Positions 8,251 to 18,164 are shown, counted from the stretch's first letter. The stretch is DNA of 64,000 bases from Prevotella sp. (GCA_017443345.1 JAFSNR010000024.1:45893-109892), one strand, 5' to 3'. Translations and numbers: made by a program. Notes: a model not told the origin generated them from the letters alone.

Positions 8251-8629
8251 TACTACCATTCTACCACTAAAGTTCTGAAACGTATTTAAATAAAGGCTTT
8301 CTGTGATGGTGGTAGAAATACGAATAGTGGCAGTAAGTGCCACTTTTTTGCAAATAAGGCAAGGTTATTTCAGAATAAGTGGCGCTTATTGACGAATAAG
8401 GCAGGGTTATTTCAGAATAAGTGCCGCTTATTGACGGATAAGTACTTTCTGCATGAGGAAGCATTGTTTTCCTTTGCAGATAACACTTTAGTGTGACGTA
8501 GAATACGGTGTTTTCTCAGCAAGAAAACACTGTTTTCTCTTATTTGCTACCATTAAATATAATTCTACCACCATCGCGTAAAGCCTCTATATAAAGGATT
8601 TTTAAAGCGTTAGTGGTAGAATGGCAGTA
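8251..8629. repeat. 379-bp element with 67-bp terminal inverted repeats
   Basis: The left arm (8251-8317) and the reverse complement of the right arm (8563-8629) are both 67 bases and align without gaps, with the ends most alike (TACTxCCATTCTACCACTAA and GATGGTGGTAGAA). The inside has no gene. It carries a hairpin followed by six T at 8326-8350, two 42-bp tandem units at 8353-8436 and a hairpin GTGTTTTCT/AGAAAACAC at 8508-8530. This fits a non-autonomous mobile element (MITE-like) or a structured RNA. It lies between the end of the SGNH esterase gene and the start of the DUF3791 gene. Confidence 0.65.
8353..8436. repeat. Two 42-bp tandem repeats rich in short palindromes
   Basis: Units 8353-8394 and 8395-8436 differ at two positions. 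Each contains TTATTTCAGAATAA and a CTTATT...AATAAG hairpin, so the array folds into alternating small stems. A chance open frame across it on the minus strand is an artefact of the unit being 14 codons long. Confidence 0.85.
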
Positions 8630-8643
8630 ATTTCCGACAAAAA

Positions 8644-9549
8644 CTATTTTGCGTGTTTGCCTTTGATGAGTTTGAGGTCGAGCATCTTGTTGAACATACC
8701 GCGCCCCAGACGCTCGGCAGTAGAACGATCGAAATGGAGCTGGTCGCCAATAAAGGTGGCTTCTTCAAGAGGGATATAGTGGAAGTTCTTATCCTCCTGT
8801 GCCAGTTGCAGCTTGGCATCCTCCACCTGTTTCTTATATTGCTTGGAGTTCGCAGGCACAGCACCGCAGAGGAAAGGAAGTTGTGCATATTTCTTGTTGC
8901 CCGTTTTCTCCACCAGATGCTGACGGATATGGTTCACCATCGTCTTCAGATTCTCATAATAGGCATTGGGGCACTTGCGATCGCTCTCTCCCTGATGCCA
9001 GAGCATACATTTGATGTCTGGTTCCAGTCCCTGAGCTTTCAGGGCATCGATGCTCTTGTCAATGTTATCCTCAAAGGCCTTAAGCAGTGAGAGTCCACCT
9101 TGGTTTACCGACTTGGTGCTGTCGAGGAAGGCTTCATTAGCACTCCAATGGTGATTGCCAGTGCTCCTACAGGCAGGATCAATCGACGTACCGCCTTCAG
9201 CATGCTTAATCACATAAAACGGCTTTTGCAAGGCCTGTTCCATCAGATAATAGGTGATGGCATCATAGGCAAAGCGGAAGGCTCCCTTGTTCCTGCCCTC
9301 CATCTCTGGCCAGAAAAGTCGGAACTCACCCTCCTTATCTGCCATGCGCGTCTTACCATTGGTATAACTCCAGTAACAGTACTTATACTGACCATTGAGA
9401 GCTTTGATATATTCTGGTAGTGAATCATTGTAACAACGCCCTGCCGTGTTCGACTGTCCTGCGGTAATTACCACGGTAACAGGCTTGCCAGCCTGCATCA
9501 TCATCGCCATGAGCAGGACAACTGAAAGGATCAAAAGTCTCGATTTCAT
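8644..9549 (-). CDS. Secreted SGNH carbohydrate esterase (SASA / acetylxylan-esterase-like)
   Basis: A 301-residue esterase with a signal peptide (first 20 residues). The nucleophile serine lies in GQSNTAG near residue 34. WHQGESD, near residue 170, is the conserved block of the sialate O-acetylesterase / CE6-type group, and the catalytic Asp-His pair is in GDQLHFD near the C-terminus. It most likely removes acetyl groups from rhamnogalacturonan or xylan so that lyases and glycosidases can act. It is the last gene of the six-gene rhamnogalacturonan operon, 12 bases after the GH2 gene, and ends 15 bases from the inverted-repeat element. Confidence 0.85.
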   Translation of the reverse strand: MKSRLLILSVVLLMAMMMQAGKPVTVVITAGQSNTAGRCYNDSLPEYIKALNGQYKYCYWSYTNGKTRMADKEGEFRLFWPEMEGRNKGAFRFAYDAITYYLMEQALQKPFYVIKHAEGGTSIDPACRSTGNHHWSANEAFLDSTKSVNQGGLSLLKAFEDNIDKSIDALKAQGLEPDIKCMLWHQGESDRKCPNAYYENLKTMVNHIRQHLVEKTGNKKYAQLPFLCGAVPANSKQYKKQVEDAKLQLAQEDKNFHYIPLEEATFIGDQLHFDRSTAERLGRGMFNKMLDLKLIKGKHAK

Positions 9550-9561
9550 CGTTCTTTTCTT

Positions 9562-12411
9562 TTATTCTGTGATAGTGAAACAACCTTTATAGGACTTATT
9601 GGGTAGAACTTGATAATTGTGATCATTCAGACGCCCCTTCTCTGAGCGGCCTAAAACCTGACTGAGGATACGCACCTCCTGAGAGGTCTCTTTGTCGCGG
9701 TCGATATAGCCGTTAGCTTGGATGCGCGTCTTCACACCCTGTCTGCTCTGGAGGTCGAGCCAGCGGGCCTGGCGGGTGCCGGTCAGCTTCGAGGCATCCC
9801 ATACGCCGAGGATGCAGCCAGCCTTCTTGTTGGGGTAGGCATCATCGGGGCCAAGACCAAGCCACTGGCGCAGATCGTTCTGCGAAGTCATCTTCACAGC
9901 CATACCTACGATGGGCAGGTAGTTCATCTGTACTTCCGGTCGGATAGTGTAGTCGATGGTGAAGCGGCCCGTTTCATCGATGGTCTGCGCATAGTCGGCA
10001 GTGAAACAATTATTGTCGTCAATGGTATAAGCCACAGCAGAACGGATAGTGACCTTGCCATTGTTCTGGTTGATGCTCATTGACTGTACGTCGGCCTTTG
10101 GCTTCTCCGGGTCGATGCCGGCAGCGAACTTGCGGTTCTTGATAATCTGGTCACCATCGTTGAGGGCGTGCCAGATGGTGGGACGCAGGGCTTCGATGGC
10201 GGGCTTGCCGTTGCGGGTGATGGCAGCCAACAGACCGGTAGCGCGATTGAAGCGGTAGATGGTCTTACCGGCGGTGACGGTAATAGCATCAGCACTTTCG
10301 ACAACAGCTAAATCCTGTTGTTTCTGTGAAACCGTCGCTATCTTCTCTGGCTTCAGCTCGACAGACCTCCGACCAATCTCTGAACCGTCGGGACGGGTGA
10401 AAATCAGTTGTACGTAGCAAGTCTGTCCCTCTCTGAGTCTTCCCACCTTACTCACGTCGATAGTCAAATCAGCCGTTGCATGTGGTGCGGCATCTACTGA
10501 CGCCACACCACTCGATAGCAACCTGTTATCCGTCAACAATCTGTAACTAATAGAAATATTATTCGTGCCAATGAAGTCATAATCATTTCGAATGGGAATG
10601 CTGACGCTCTTAGCATCCTCAAGCAGAACCACACAATCCACATCAGGATAGACGGGAGCATAGACGGCTTTTACTTCCCAGAAGTCGCGAGTGGGTTTGC
10701 GGTAGGAGTCAGTCACACCATCCCATCCTGCAGCATCGAGGCGCAGATAGTCATCGTCCTTTGCCAACGAACCATATTTCTTTCGGTCTTTTTTCGTTGG
10801 GGTCTTGATGCCCTGATCAGCCCACATCCACACGGCTCCACCAGCTCCGGCAGGGTGTTTGTGCAGGGCCTTGAAACAATCCTCCAAGCCTCCGAAGCGT
10901 TGCAGTCCATAGGCATGCACATACTCTGTGGTCACGATGGGACGCTTGGATTGTGAAGCGATGGAGTCGTACTCATAGCTTGTCCAGTAGTGAGGTGCCA
11001 GGATGTCAACCTCTTCTGGGAGTTCCTCGCTGGCATTCCACGGCATGAGCACAGGACGTGTGGGGTCGATGCCCTTCACGGTGCGGATGGCGCGGAGGTG
11101 CATATAGGTAAATGGATCCTCATTACCCACACTCCAATAGATAATCGAAGGGTTGTTGAGGTCGCGCTCGACAGTCTCCTGACAACGCAGCATGACGGGT
11201 CCGACGAACGACGGATCGTACATCATCGTACCGGCACCGCCGAGTGACACCTCGGCACCAACATACATTCCGATGGAATCGCACATTTCTATAAACTGCT
11301 TGGCATGCTGATAGTGACAGGCACGCACATAGTTCACGTTGGCATCCTTCATCAGCTGCAGATCTTCGAGCCAGTGCTTCGGACCGACAGCACGACCTAC
11401 ATCAGGATGCTCATCATGGCGGTTCACGCCACGCAGCTTCACGGCCTGGCCGTTGATGCGCAGCACACCATCACGGGTACTTACCTCGCGGATGCCGATC
11501 TTCTCAACCTTGCTGTGGCCTGGACCATCGGCATTGAGGATCGCCACCTCTAATCTATATAAATAAGGTGTCTCTGCTGTCCATTTGTTGGGAGCGGTGA
11601 GAGGTAGTACCGCCTTCACATCCTTGCTGGTGGAGATGTGGCCTTTCACCAGAATATCCCTTGTGGCAACAACCTTACCTTCATTGTCACTCAAACTAAC
11701 TCGAAGAGTATAATCCTTGCCAGGACTGGGATAGTTGCCTGGCAAGGTGTTCTTCTCACCGTTGGCAATAATCGTCCTGACTTCGAGTTCGGCATTCTGA
11801 TAGTCCTTATCGAAATGGGTGATGGCAGTCACGTTGTCTATCCACTGGCGGCGCGGCATGGCCTCCAGTGTCACATCACGATAGATGCCACCAAGGGTCC
11901 AGTCGTCGTAGGTATCTGTCTTATAGCCATGATATACCTGACGCACTCGGACAGCCAGGGTATTGATGGTATCAGCCTTTGCAGCATTGGTGGCATTCAT
12001 CGTAAACGAGGTGTAGCCGCTGTCATGACGTCCCAGATAAACGCCATTGAGCCACACTTCGGCAGAATTCCACACACCTCCGAAGTGAAGCAGCACTCGT
12101 TTGTCGTCAAACGACTTCGGCAACATGAACTTACGGATATAGAAACCCTCGCTGGCCTTATTGTCTGGGAATCCACGATAGACTGGCTCCTCATAGCCGA
12201 GGATAGCCCAGTTAGAGGGGACGGGTGTCTGGTTCCAATGAGCGGCGTTGTAATCAGGCCGCCAGAAGCCTGTGGCTTCGAGGGAGTCGGCAGTATGGAT
12301 ATCCTTGGCATAGAAGAACTGCCAGTCCTGACCATTGATATTCACTGATGTCTGTGCGTGGGTCGTGCCAACTGCTGTCAGCAACAAGCCTGCGAGGATG
12401 AGTTGTTTCAT
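9562..12411 (-). CDS. Secreted GH2 beta-galactosidase-like enzyme
   Basis: A 949-residue GH2 enzyme with a signal peptide ending in THAQ. It has a sugar-binding jelly-roll (about 25-210), an Ig-like domain, and a TIM barrel with acid/base Glu431 (WSVGNE) and nucleophile Glu496 (VTTEY). The C-terminal half has an Ig-like domain and a beta-galactosidase small-chain-like domain (about 690-949), so the size and layout resemble LacZ-type exo-beta-galactosidases. In this operon it probably trims galactan side chains of rhamnogalacturonan I. It lies 15 bases after the PL4 gene and 12 before the esterase gene. Confidence 0.85.
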   Translation of the reverse strand: MKQLILAGLLLTAVGTTHAQTSVNINGQDWQFFYAKDIHTADSLEATGFWRPDYNAAHWNQTPVPSNWAILGYEEPVYRGFPDNKASEGFYIRKFMLPKSFDDKRVLLHFGGVWNSAEVWLNGVYLGRHDSGYTSFTMNATNAAKADTINTLAVRVRQVYHGYKTDTYDDWTLGGIYRDVTLEAMPRRQWIDNVTAITHFDKDYQNAELEVRTIIANGEKNTLPGNYPSPGKDYTLRVSLSDNEGKVVATRDILVKGHISTSKDVKAVLPLTAPNKWTAETPYLYRLEVAILNADGPGHSKVEKIGIREVSTRDGVLRINGQAVKLRGVNRHDEHPDVGRAVGPKHWLEDLQLMKDANVNYVRACHYQHAKQFIEMCDSIGMYVGAEVSLGGAGTMMYDPSFVGPVMLRCQETVERDLNNPSIIYWSVGNEDPFTYMHLRAIRTVKGIDPTRPVLMPWNASEELPEEVDILAPHYWTSYEYDSIASQSKRPIVTTEYVHAYGLQRFGGLEDCFKALHKHPAGAGGAVWMWADQGIKTPTKKDRKKYGSLAKDDDYLRLDAAGWDGVTDSYRKPTRDFWEVKAVYAPVYPDVDCVVLLEDAKSVSIPIRNDYDFIGTNNISISYRLLTDNRLLSSGVASVDAAPHATADLTIDVSKVGRLREGQTCYVQLIFTRPDGSEIGRRSVELKPEKIATVSQKQQDLAVVESADAITVTAGKTIYRFNRATGLLAAITRNGKPAIEALRPTIWHALNDGDQIIKNRKFAAGIDPEKPKADVQSMSINQNNGKVTIRSAVAYTIDDNNCFTADYAQTIDETGRFTIDYTIRPEVQMNYLPIVGMAVKMTSQNDLRQWLGLGPDDAYPNKKAGCILGVWDASKLTGTRQARWLDLQSRQGVKTRIQANGYIDRDKETSQEVRILSQVLGRSEKGRLNDHNYQVLPNKSYKGCFTITE

Positions 12412-12426
12412 ATCTTGATGTTTGTT

Positions 12427-14181
12427 TTATTGATTTGCTTCCAGTTTGATACAGTCGTACATGATACCTCCCATTTTCTTGATACCCCACACCTCGAGAG
12501 TGATGGTGTTCTTACCCTTGTGGAAGTTCTTTGGATCGATGTAGATGGTAAAGAGATCGTCTTTGCCACTCTGCATAGCACTGCGATAGATGCCACTGTC
12601 GTTTTTTGTGCGGATGAGTTGTATTTTCTTGTCGTTTACCCAGACGTTACAACGGGTGTTGTTGGCTGCTCCAGCCGTGGCGATGGTGAGTCGCAGCGGC
12701 TGCTGGTAGTTCTGGTCGAGGTTAAACTCGATATTCCACTTACCGTTCTTCGTCTGAGCATAGTACCAGTCAGTTTTTTCGTTGCTTTTGCCGATGGTAA
12801 AGGTCAGAACAGCTGGAACCTCATTAAACATGCCATATTGCCTCTTGTGATCGCTCAGTTTAAAGCCGTTTGCCATACGGTCTGCCTCGCCGATACGCCA
12901 GAGGGTCTTGCCGAATTTTGGCAGACTCCAATTGAGTGTGCCAACGTCGTTCTTGCCTGCTTTCACGTTGATACCATCCTGCTCAAAGGTTCCTGTAGCT
13001 TCGCCATTCAGTGCCCAAGCATAGAGGGTATAGCTGCCAGGACGTACATTTTGGATGGTGAAATGCCCCTTTTCATCGCTCTCTGTCCAGAACTGATAGC
13101 TGTTGCCCTGCTCCATGGGCTTGCTGCCAGGCTGAGCGAGGACTATCTGAAATCGGGTGGTGCCGAAATCCTTGCTGGAGAGGACGATGTTGCCATTGAC
13201 CGTACCACGGCTAACGGGGAAAAGATCGTGCTTCATCCATTGGTAGGGATAGCTCTCCAGTTCCTCGGCAGTCTGCCTCTTCGCATCAGCAATCATCTCA
13301 TCGCGTGTACCTTTATTATAATAGACGAGGGCAGGGCCGTACATCTTCTGCTGACCATCGTCGAAATGGGTGGTCACACCTCCGAAGTGGTTACTCTGGA
13401 ACATCTGGAGCAGCAGGGGTGACTTGGTATCGCCGTGAACCGTCAGTTCCTGTTTCTGTACGCCACCATTCACCCACTCAAAGCTGGGGGTGATGAGCCA
13501 GGCACCTATCTGGTCGCCAAGCTGTCCGTGCATGGCATCGTATTTGATGTAGTTCGAATAGTCGTATTTGGTATAGATGGTGCTATCAGGCAGCCGGAAG
13601 GTAGCATCCTGTATCTTCTCGACGGGACCTTTGAGGATGGCAGTGGAAGGTTGCGGCCCCTGATTATCGTCACTTACCCAGGCATAGTTGAAGAGTTTTG
13701 GGTTCAGACGATGGACGATGCGAGCCTCGTGGACACCATTATCGAACTCTCCCTGTGCAGGTTTCTTGGCTTTCACAGTGGCATAACAGTAATAGCCGCT
13801 GATGCCACGACGCATGATATAACCTAACTGCCAGTTCAGACTCAAGGTGTCTGCTTCCTGAGCATATATGATTTCTACCAAGTCATCAGTCTGACGGGCG
13901 ACATAGACCGTATCGGCATTACAGCGTCCACCTTTCAGGATGTCGCAGACGTAACTGAAATAGATGTTGCCCCCCTTCTTGCTGGGCTGTGCCATCTCCT
14001 GATCAGCAAAGCGCACGGAGTTGATGTTGCCATCAGACATGACGTGCATCGTCACCAAACCGTTGGAGAGCGTTGCTCCCCTATGGTCGGTGTCGAACGT
14101 GAGTTTCACGATATCAGCTGCATGAAGTGGCAATACGCTTAATGCAGTAAGTAATATGACTATTGAAAGCAACTTTTTCAT
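12427..14181 (-). CDS. PL4 rhamnogalacturonan lyase
   Basis: A 584-residue secreted lyase of family PL4. Order: signal peptide (ends LPLHA), RhgB-type beta-sandwich catalytic domain (about 22-290), an Fn3-like domain (about 300-375, with NVRPGSYTLYAWA), and a C-terminal carbohydrate-binding-like domain (about 390-584) that begins with KTLWRIGEADRMANGF, a hallmark of this family. It cleaves the rhamnogalacturonan I backbone, probably on different fragments from the PL11 enzyme, or at a different place in the cell. It is co-transcribed with its neighbours (gaps of 12 and 15 bases). Confidence 0.87.
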   Translation of the reverse strand: MKKLLSIVILLTALSVLPLHAADIVKLTFDTDHRGATLSNGLVTMHVMSDGNINSVRFADQEMAQPSKKGGNIYFSYVCDILKGGRCNADTVYVARQTDDLVEIIYAQEADTLSLNWQLGYIMRRGISGYYCYATVKAKKPAQGEFDNGVHEARIVHRLNPKLFNYAWVSDDNQGPQPSTAILKGPVEKIQDATFRLPDSTIYTKYDYSNYIKYDAMHGQLGDQIGAWLITPSFEWVNGGVQKQELTVHGDTKSPLLLQMFQSNHFGGVTTHFDDGQQKMYGPALVYYNKGTRDEMIADAKRQTAEELESYPYQWMKHDLFPVSRGTVNGNIVLSSKDFGTTRFQIVLAQPGSKPMEQGNSYQFWTESDEKGHFTIQNVRPGSYTLYAWALNGEATGTFEQDGINVKAGKNDVGTLNWSLPKFGKTLWRIGEADRMANGFKLSDHKRQYGMFNEVPAVLTFTIGKSNEKTDWYYAQTKNGKWNIEFNLDQNYQQPLRLTIATAGAANNTRCNVWVNDKKIQLIRTKNDSGIYRSAMQSGKDDLFTIYIDPKNFHKGKNTITLEVWGIKKMGGIMYDCIKLEANQ

Positions 14182-14193
14182 TGTAATTGCAGA

Positions 14194-15138
14194 TTAGTTT
14201 TTCTTTAGCTTGATCTGTATCTTACCACCATTCGGGTCGAAGTCCACCAGCGTTTGATCACCCTTGCGAGTCAGTGACAGTTGTTTCTTTCCCTGTTTGG
14301 CCTCTACGGCTTCGCCACTGACAACCAATGTCAGGGGATGGAAGAATAGTTTCTTGTCTAATGGATTCTTAGGCGTTACAGTCAGCGTGCCTTTACCCTC
14401 CTGGATATCGAGGGTAATGGTGTCGCGCTCTGCGGTATAGGCCAGTACATCGTGGAGAGTAGCTACCCAGATGCGATCCTGCATGCCCGACACCTGCTCC
14501 AAGCAGTCCCAGAGCAGTTGGGGATCCTTGAAAGCATCGTAGCCGATGGTAATACCATGCGTCATCGTCACCTCCCATGTACCTTTTTTCAGCGTACGTT
14601 CAAGCCATTTCTGCACCCACACAGAATCGCGCTTCGAGCCGAAGCTACCCTGAAAGGTGCGGGTACCAACTCTGTCCTTACTACAGAAAGCCACTCCTTC
14701 ATCACTCTTGCGGTTGCCAGGATAGAAATAGGTACGGGGGAATATGCCGGTATTTTCATAGATGACGGTGTCGTTGTGCTGTACTTCGTAGCGAAGAGCT
14801 TCTCCGCTGAGTTTGACAACAGCATGATGCGCCCAACCGTGACTGGTAATCTCCTGTCCGTCGGCATGCATCTCCTTCAGCTGCTCCCATGTCATCGTGG
14901 GGATGCCTTTCCACTTGTCGCCCACCTTCGAACCAATGATGCCAAAGGAGGCTTTCAGACCCAGTTTCTTCAGGCGGGGGAACACCTCGGTATAATGCTC
15001 CTGCAGACCATCATCGAAAGTGAAGCTGATGGCAGCCTGGCGGTCGCCAAAATACTTGGCGACTCGCGCAGGCTGCGCATCTGCAGGTGCCGCCGTGAAG
15101 ACGGCTATGAACAAAAGTAGTTTGTTGATGATCCTCAT
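14194..15138 (-). CDS. Secreted polysaccharide deacetylase (CE4-like)
   Basis: A 314-residue protein with a signal peptide (ends PADAQ) and a NodB-homology domain. FTFDDG carries the metal-binding Asp pair, and SHGWAHH gives the His-x(3)-His-type metal ligands. The C-terminal 80 residues form a small beta-rich domain. CE4 enzymes remove N- or O-acetyl groups. Its place between a GH2 and the PL4 gene in a pectin operon suggests it deacetylates rhamnogalacturonan, which is an inference; most CE4 members act on chitin, peptidoglycan or xylan. Gaps to its neighbours are 8 and 12 bases. Confidence 0.82.
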   Translation of the reverse strand: MRIINKLLLFIAVFTAAPADAQPARVAKYFGDRQAAISFTFDDGLQEHYTEVFPRLKKLGLKASFGIIGSKVGDKWKGIPTMTWEQLKEMHADGQEITSHGWAHHAVVKLSGEALRYEVQHNDTVIYENTGIFPRTYFYPGNRKSDEGVAFCSKDRVGTRTFQGSFGSKRDSVWVQKWLERTLKKGTWEVTMTHGITIGYDAFKDPQLLWDCLEQVSGMQDRIWVATLHDVLAYTAERDTITLDIQEGKGTLTVTPKNPLDKKLFFHPLTLVVSGEAVEAKQGKKQLSLTRKGDQTLVDFDPNGGKIQIKLKKN

Positions 15139-15146
15139 ACAGAAAC

Positions 15147-18100
15147 TTATTTGACTGCTTCCTTGAATTCAATCTCAATGATTCCGAGTTTGTTACTCTT
15201 CGAAGCCTTTGTGCTGACGGTCTTCTTGGCGGCCAACTCTGTCATATCGCCGAAAGCTTCCTTCACGGTGGCTGGGCCAATCATACGCACCTTATAAGTA
15301 TCGCTCTTGACGGGCTTTTCAATCTGACAATAAGCATAGCCGAGTGACTTGTCTGTATAGCCTGTCCACACCACAGTGCCATCGGCAGTCGTAATCTCCA
15401 GTGGATAGCTGGTTTTACGGAATCCGTCCATACGGAAGGCTATCTGACTGATGGCAGCGGGGCGCTCCAGGGTGACGGTAATCTCAGAGTTCTGAAGCAT
15501 GCCATCGCTGAACCACTTGGTAGCCTCGTTATCATCATAGATATACTCAATATTCTTGGTATCACTCGGGGAGGTAACAGATTTAATTGCTACCGTCTTC
15601 AGATGGTCGCGATAAGAAGGAGTGGCAGGCGTCTCACCACGGCTGAGATCCATTGGCAAAGCGTTCTGCCATGCAGCCTCGATAGGCTGGCCACTGGCAT
15701 CTGTATAGAAACCGTCCTTGAATGGCGTAGCTACGGTGGTAGTGCTGATGGTGGCAGGCTTGAAACCCTTGGCATTGGCAGTGATAGAGATGTTGCCAGC
15801 CTTAATGGTGCTGCGGACCATCACACGACAGATACCAGCCTCAACAGGCAACTCCTTGCTCAATACACGGTAACCATTGACTGAGTCAGCAGGTACACCA
15901 CTCAATCCACCAATCCATTCACCTTCACCCTTCAGATTGAAGGTGATGGCATCATGTGCCAGCGGACAGCGACGCCCCTTGGCATCCACAATCTCCACAT
16001 CAGCCATACGAATATCCACTCCATCGGCACGGAACTGCTGAGGAGCTTCCACCCAGGTCATCTTGATAGCAGCAGGCTTGCCCACTGTCTCGATGCTATG
16101 GCGGCTGATCTCCTTGCCACCACGACGACTGATGGCCTCCAGCTTACCAGCCTCGAACTGAACCTCGTCGAAGGTGAAGAGGAAGGTCTCACTACGTTTA
16201 CCCTTACCGAGACTCTTACCATTGAGCAACAGTTCTACCTCATCACCCGTAGAGATGACATAGACGGGCTTCTTGACACTTGGCTCGTAGTTCCAATGAC
16301 CAACGATATAGGTATGATTCTTCTCTGTATCTACCCATCCGTCCCACATCACCTGATGGGTGAAATAGCTGTCCTTAGGGATACGCATGGCATCGACATC
16401 ACCACTCGTACGGTAGTTTACCTCACCACGGTAGTGGGTATTCGTATCAGAGAAGATGATTTTAGCTCCTCCGCTATTGACACGCTTACCCTGTCCAGGA
16501 CGTGCCATCCAGTATTCATTCCAACGAATGACGTTCTCCTTGGCAAAACCATCCTGATTATGATTATAGCTGACGGCTACTGAACCACGGAACAGACGCC
16601 CCTCGCCCTCCTTGTGATTCGGATAGCTCCACTCGTCCCAATAATAGCGGATACCCTCGTCGCGACAGTATTCCATCATAAACATGGGTTTGGTGGCACT
16701 CTTGTTCACGTAGAGCATCTCACCACCATATTCGGCCACCTTGGAGTCAAGCATGTTTCGCGAGCCGATGGCACGTCCTCCGTTAGGGTCATACTGATCT
16801 CGGATGGCCTTCATCTCAGTCATGTGCTCTTCAGAGATCTGGTTGTTGCCACACTCATAGAAGAGGATACTTGGGTTATTTTTATTATAGATGATGGCAT
16901 CGCGCATCAGCTCTGTACGCTGTCCCCAGCGACGGTCTGTCACATCTTTCTCGGAGTCACCTGCAGGCATGGCCTGGATGAGTCCCAGACGATCGAACGA
17001 CTCGATATCCTGTTTCATGGGGGTGACGTGCATCCAACGGTAGAAGTTGCCGTTGCCTTTCAGAACCAGACCATTGCTATAATCACTCATCCAGGCAGGG
17101 ATGGAGATACCCACGGCTGGCCACTCATTAGTAGAGCGCTGGGCAAAGCCTTTGAGTTGGATGACACGGTCGTTGAGATATACCATTCCGTTTTTGAATT
17201 CTGTCTTGCGGAAACCTGTTGTCGTTGTCGTCTCGTCCACACACTTGCCATCAATCAGCAACTGCGTCTTCACATCATACAGGAAGCCATAGCCCCAAGA
17301 CCAGAAGTGCAGTCCTGAAACTTTCTGAGAAGCACGGCAAACAGCAGTCTTACCTGGCTCAACCGTCACGGCCTGTCCTGTAAAACTGGCTACCTGTTTG
17401 CCTCCTCTCTCATAAACCAAAACTTTGTATGAAACCTTTTGCGCATTCTGTGATTCGTTCATGACCTCCGACTCGGCATTAATCACTGCCGTACGGCCCT
17501 TGACATCATGTTGTGTGGCATAGATGTAGACACCTGTGGTCTTCAGGTTGGTGTAGAGTGGCAGCGTCTGATAGACATCGTCATACATGACGTGCAGCCA
17601 CACGTTCTTATTAATGCCGCCATAGTTGCAGAAGAAGTTGCGGTCGTTCCACTGGAAACCGCTTTTGGTCTCCTTCTGGTATTTCTCGTTCCAGGTAGCC
17701 TTGTGCTCGCGGTATTTCCAACTGTTATCTACATAGACTGCCAGCACATTGTCGCCGTCCTTCTTGATATAGGGTGTCAGGTCGAAACCGAAGGCCATTA
17801 CGCCATTGTCGCCCCACCCTAACTCTTTTCCGTTCAGGAAGGCACGGGCACCGAAGCGCACGCCCTCGAACTCGATGAAGAACTTCTTACCCTTTTTCAA
17901 CGGCTCGGGCAGCACGAAGTGCTTACGATACCACATCGTTGTGTCGCTGAGGTCGTCGATGCGCTTGGCAAAGGCCTCTGTCTGATTGAACGACCAGGGA
18001 AGTGTGACCTGCTGCCACTGAGTGTCGTTGCAACGGGTACCGGAACTACTTTTGTCTGCCCCTACTTTTACCAGCCATCCCGCGTTGAAGTTAAAGCGGT

Positions 18101-18164
18101 CGCCGGCAAAAGAGGAGAGACTGAAACCTATAAATAGAAAAACTAAACAAAAACGATTCTTCAT
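15147..18164 (-). CDS. Large GH2-family protein with atypical acid/base site
   Basis: A 1005-residue secreted GH2-like protein. Jelly-roll, Ig-like and TIM-barrel domains cover about 25-600, an Ig-like (BIG / DUF4982-type) region about 610-830, and an F5/8-type discoidin domain about 860-1000. The nucleophile is present in MMEYCRDEG, but the usual acid/base GNE reads GNNQ: Asn441 stands where Glu is expected. The enzyme may use another residue, act on an activated or uronic substrate, or be a binding protein. The start overlaps the stop of the upstream gene (TAATG), so translation is coupled. It is the second gene of the operon. Confidence 0.82.
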   Translation of the reverse strand: MKNRFCLVFLFIGFSLSSFAGDRFNFNAGWLVKVGADKSSSGTRCNDTQWQQVTLPWSFNQTEAFAKRIDDLSDTTMWYRKHFVLPEPLKKGKKFFIEFEGVRFGARAFLNGKELGWGDNGVMAFGFDLTPYIKKDGDNVLAVYVDNSWKYREHKATWNEKYQKETKSGFQWNDRNFFCNYGGINKNVWLHVMYDDVYQTLPLYTNLKTTGVYIYATQHDVKGRTAVINAESEVMNESQNAQKVSYKVLVYERGGKQVASFTGQAVTVEPGKTAVCRASQKVSGLHFWSWGYGFLYDVKTQLLIDGKCVDETTTTTGFRKTEFKNGMVYLNDRVIQLKGFAQRSTNEWPAVGISIPAWMSDYSNGLVLKGNGNFYRWMHVTPMKQDIESFDRLGLIQAMPAGDSEKDVTDRRWGQRTELMRDAIIYNKNNPSILFYECGNNQISEEHMTEMKAIRDQYDPNGGRAIGSRNMLDSKVAEYGGEMLYVNKSATKPMFMMEYCRDEGIRYYWDEWSYPNHKEGEGRLFRGSVAVSYNHNQDGFAKENVIRWNEYWMARPGQGKRVNSGGAKIIFSDTNTHYRGEVNYRTSGDVDAMRIPKDSYFTHQVMWDGWVDTEKNHTYIVGHWNYEPSVKKPVYVISTGDEVELLLNGKSLGKGKRSETFLFTFDEVQFEAGKLEAISRRGGKEISRHSIETVGKPAAIKMTWVEAPQQFRADGVDIRMADVEIVDAKGRRCPLAHDAITFNLKGEGEWIGGLSGVPADSVNGYRVLSKELPVEAGICRVMVRSTIKAGNISITANAKGFKPATISTTTVATPFKDGFYTDASGQPIEAAWQNALPMDLSRGETPATPSYRDHLKTVAIKSVTSPSDTKNIEYIYDDNEATKWFSDGMLQNSEITVTLERPAAISQIAFRMDGFRKTSYPLEITTADGTVVWTGYTDKSLGYAYCQIEKPVKSDTYKVRMIGPATVKEAFGDMTELAAKKTVSTKASKSNKLGIIEIEFKEAVK

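Noticed and set aside
8353-8436. Possible CRISPR array
   Set aside because: Units are directly adjacent with no unique spacers, and no cas gene is nearby.
8267-8464. Minus-strand frame with a 14-residue repeat
   Set aside because: It is only the 42-bp palindromic array read in a frame of unit length 14 codons. It has no start context, promoter or protein-like composition.
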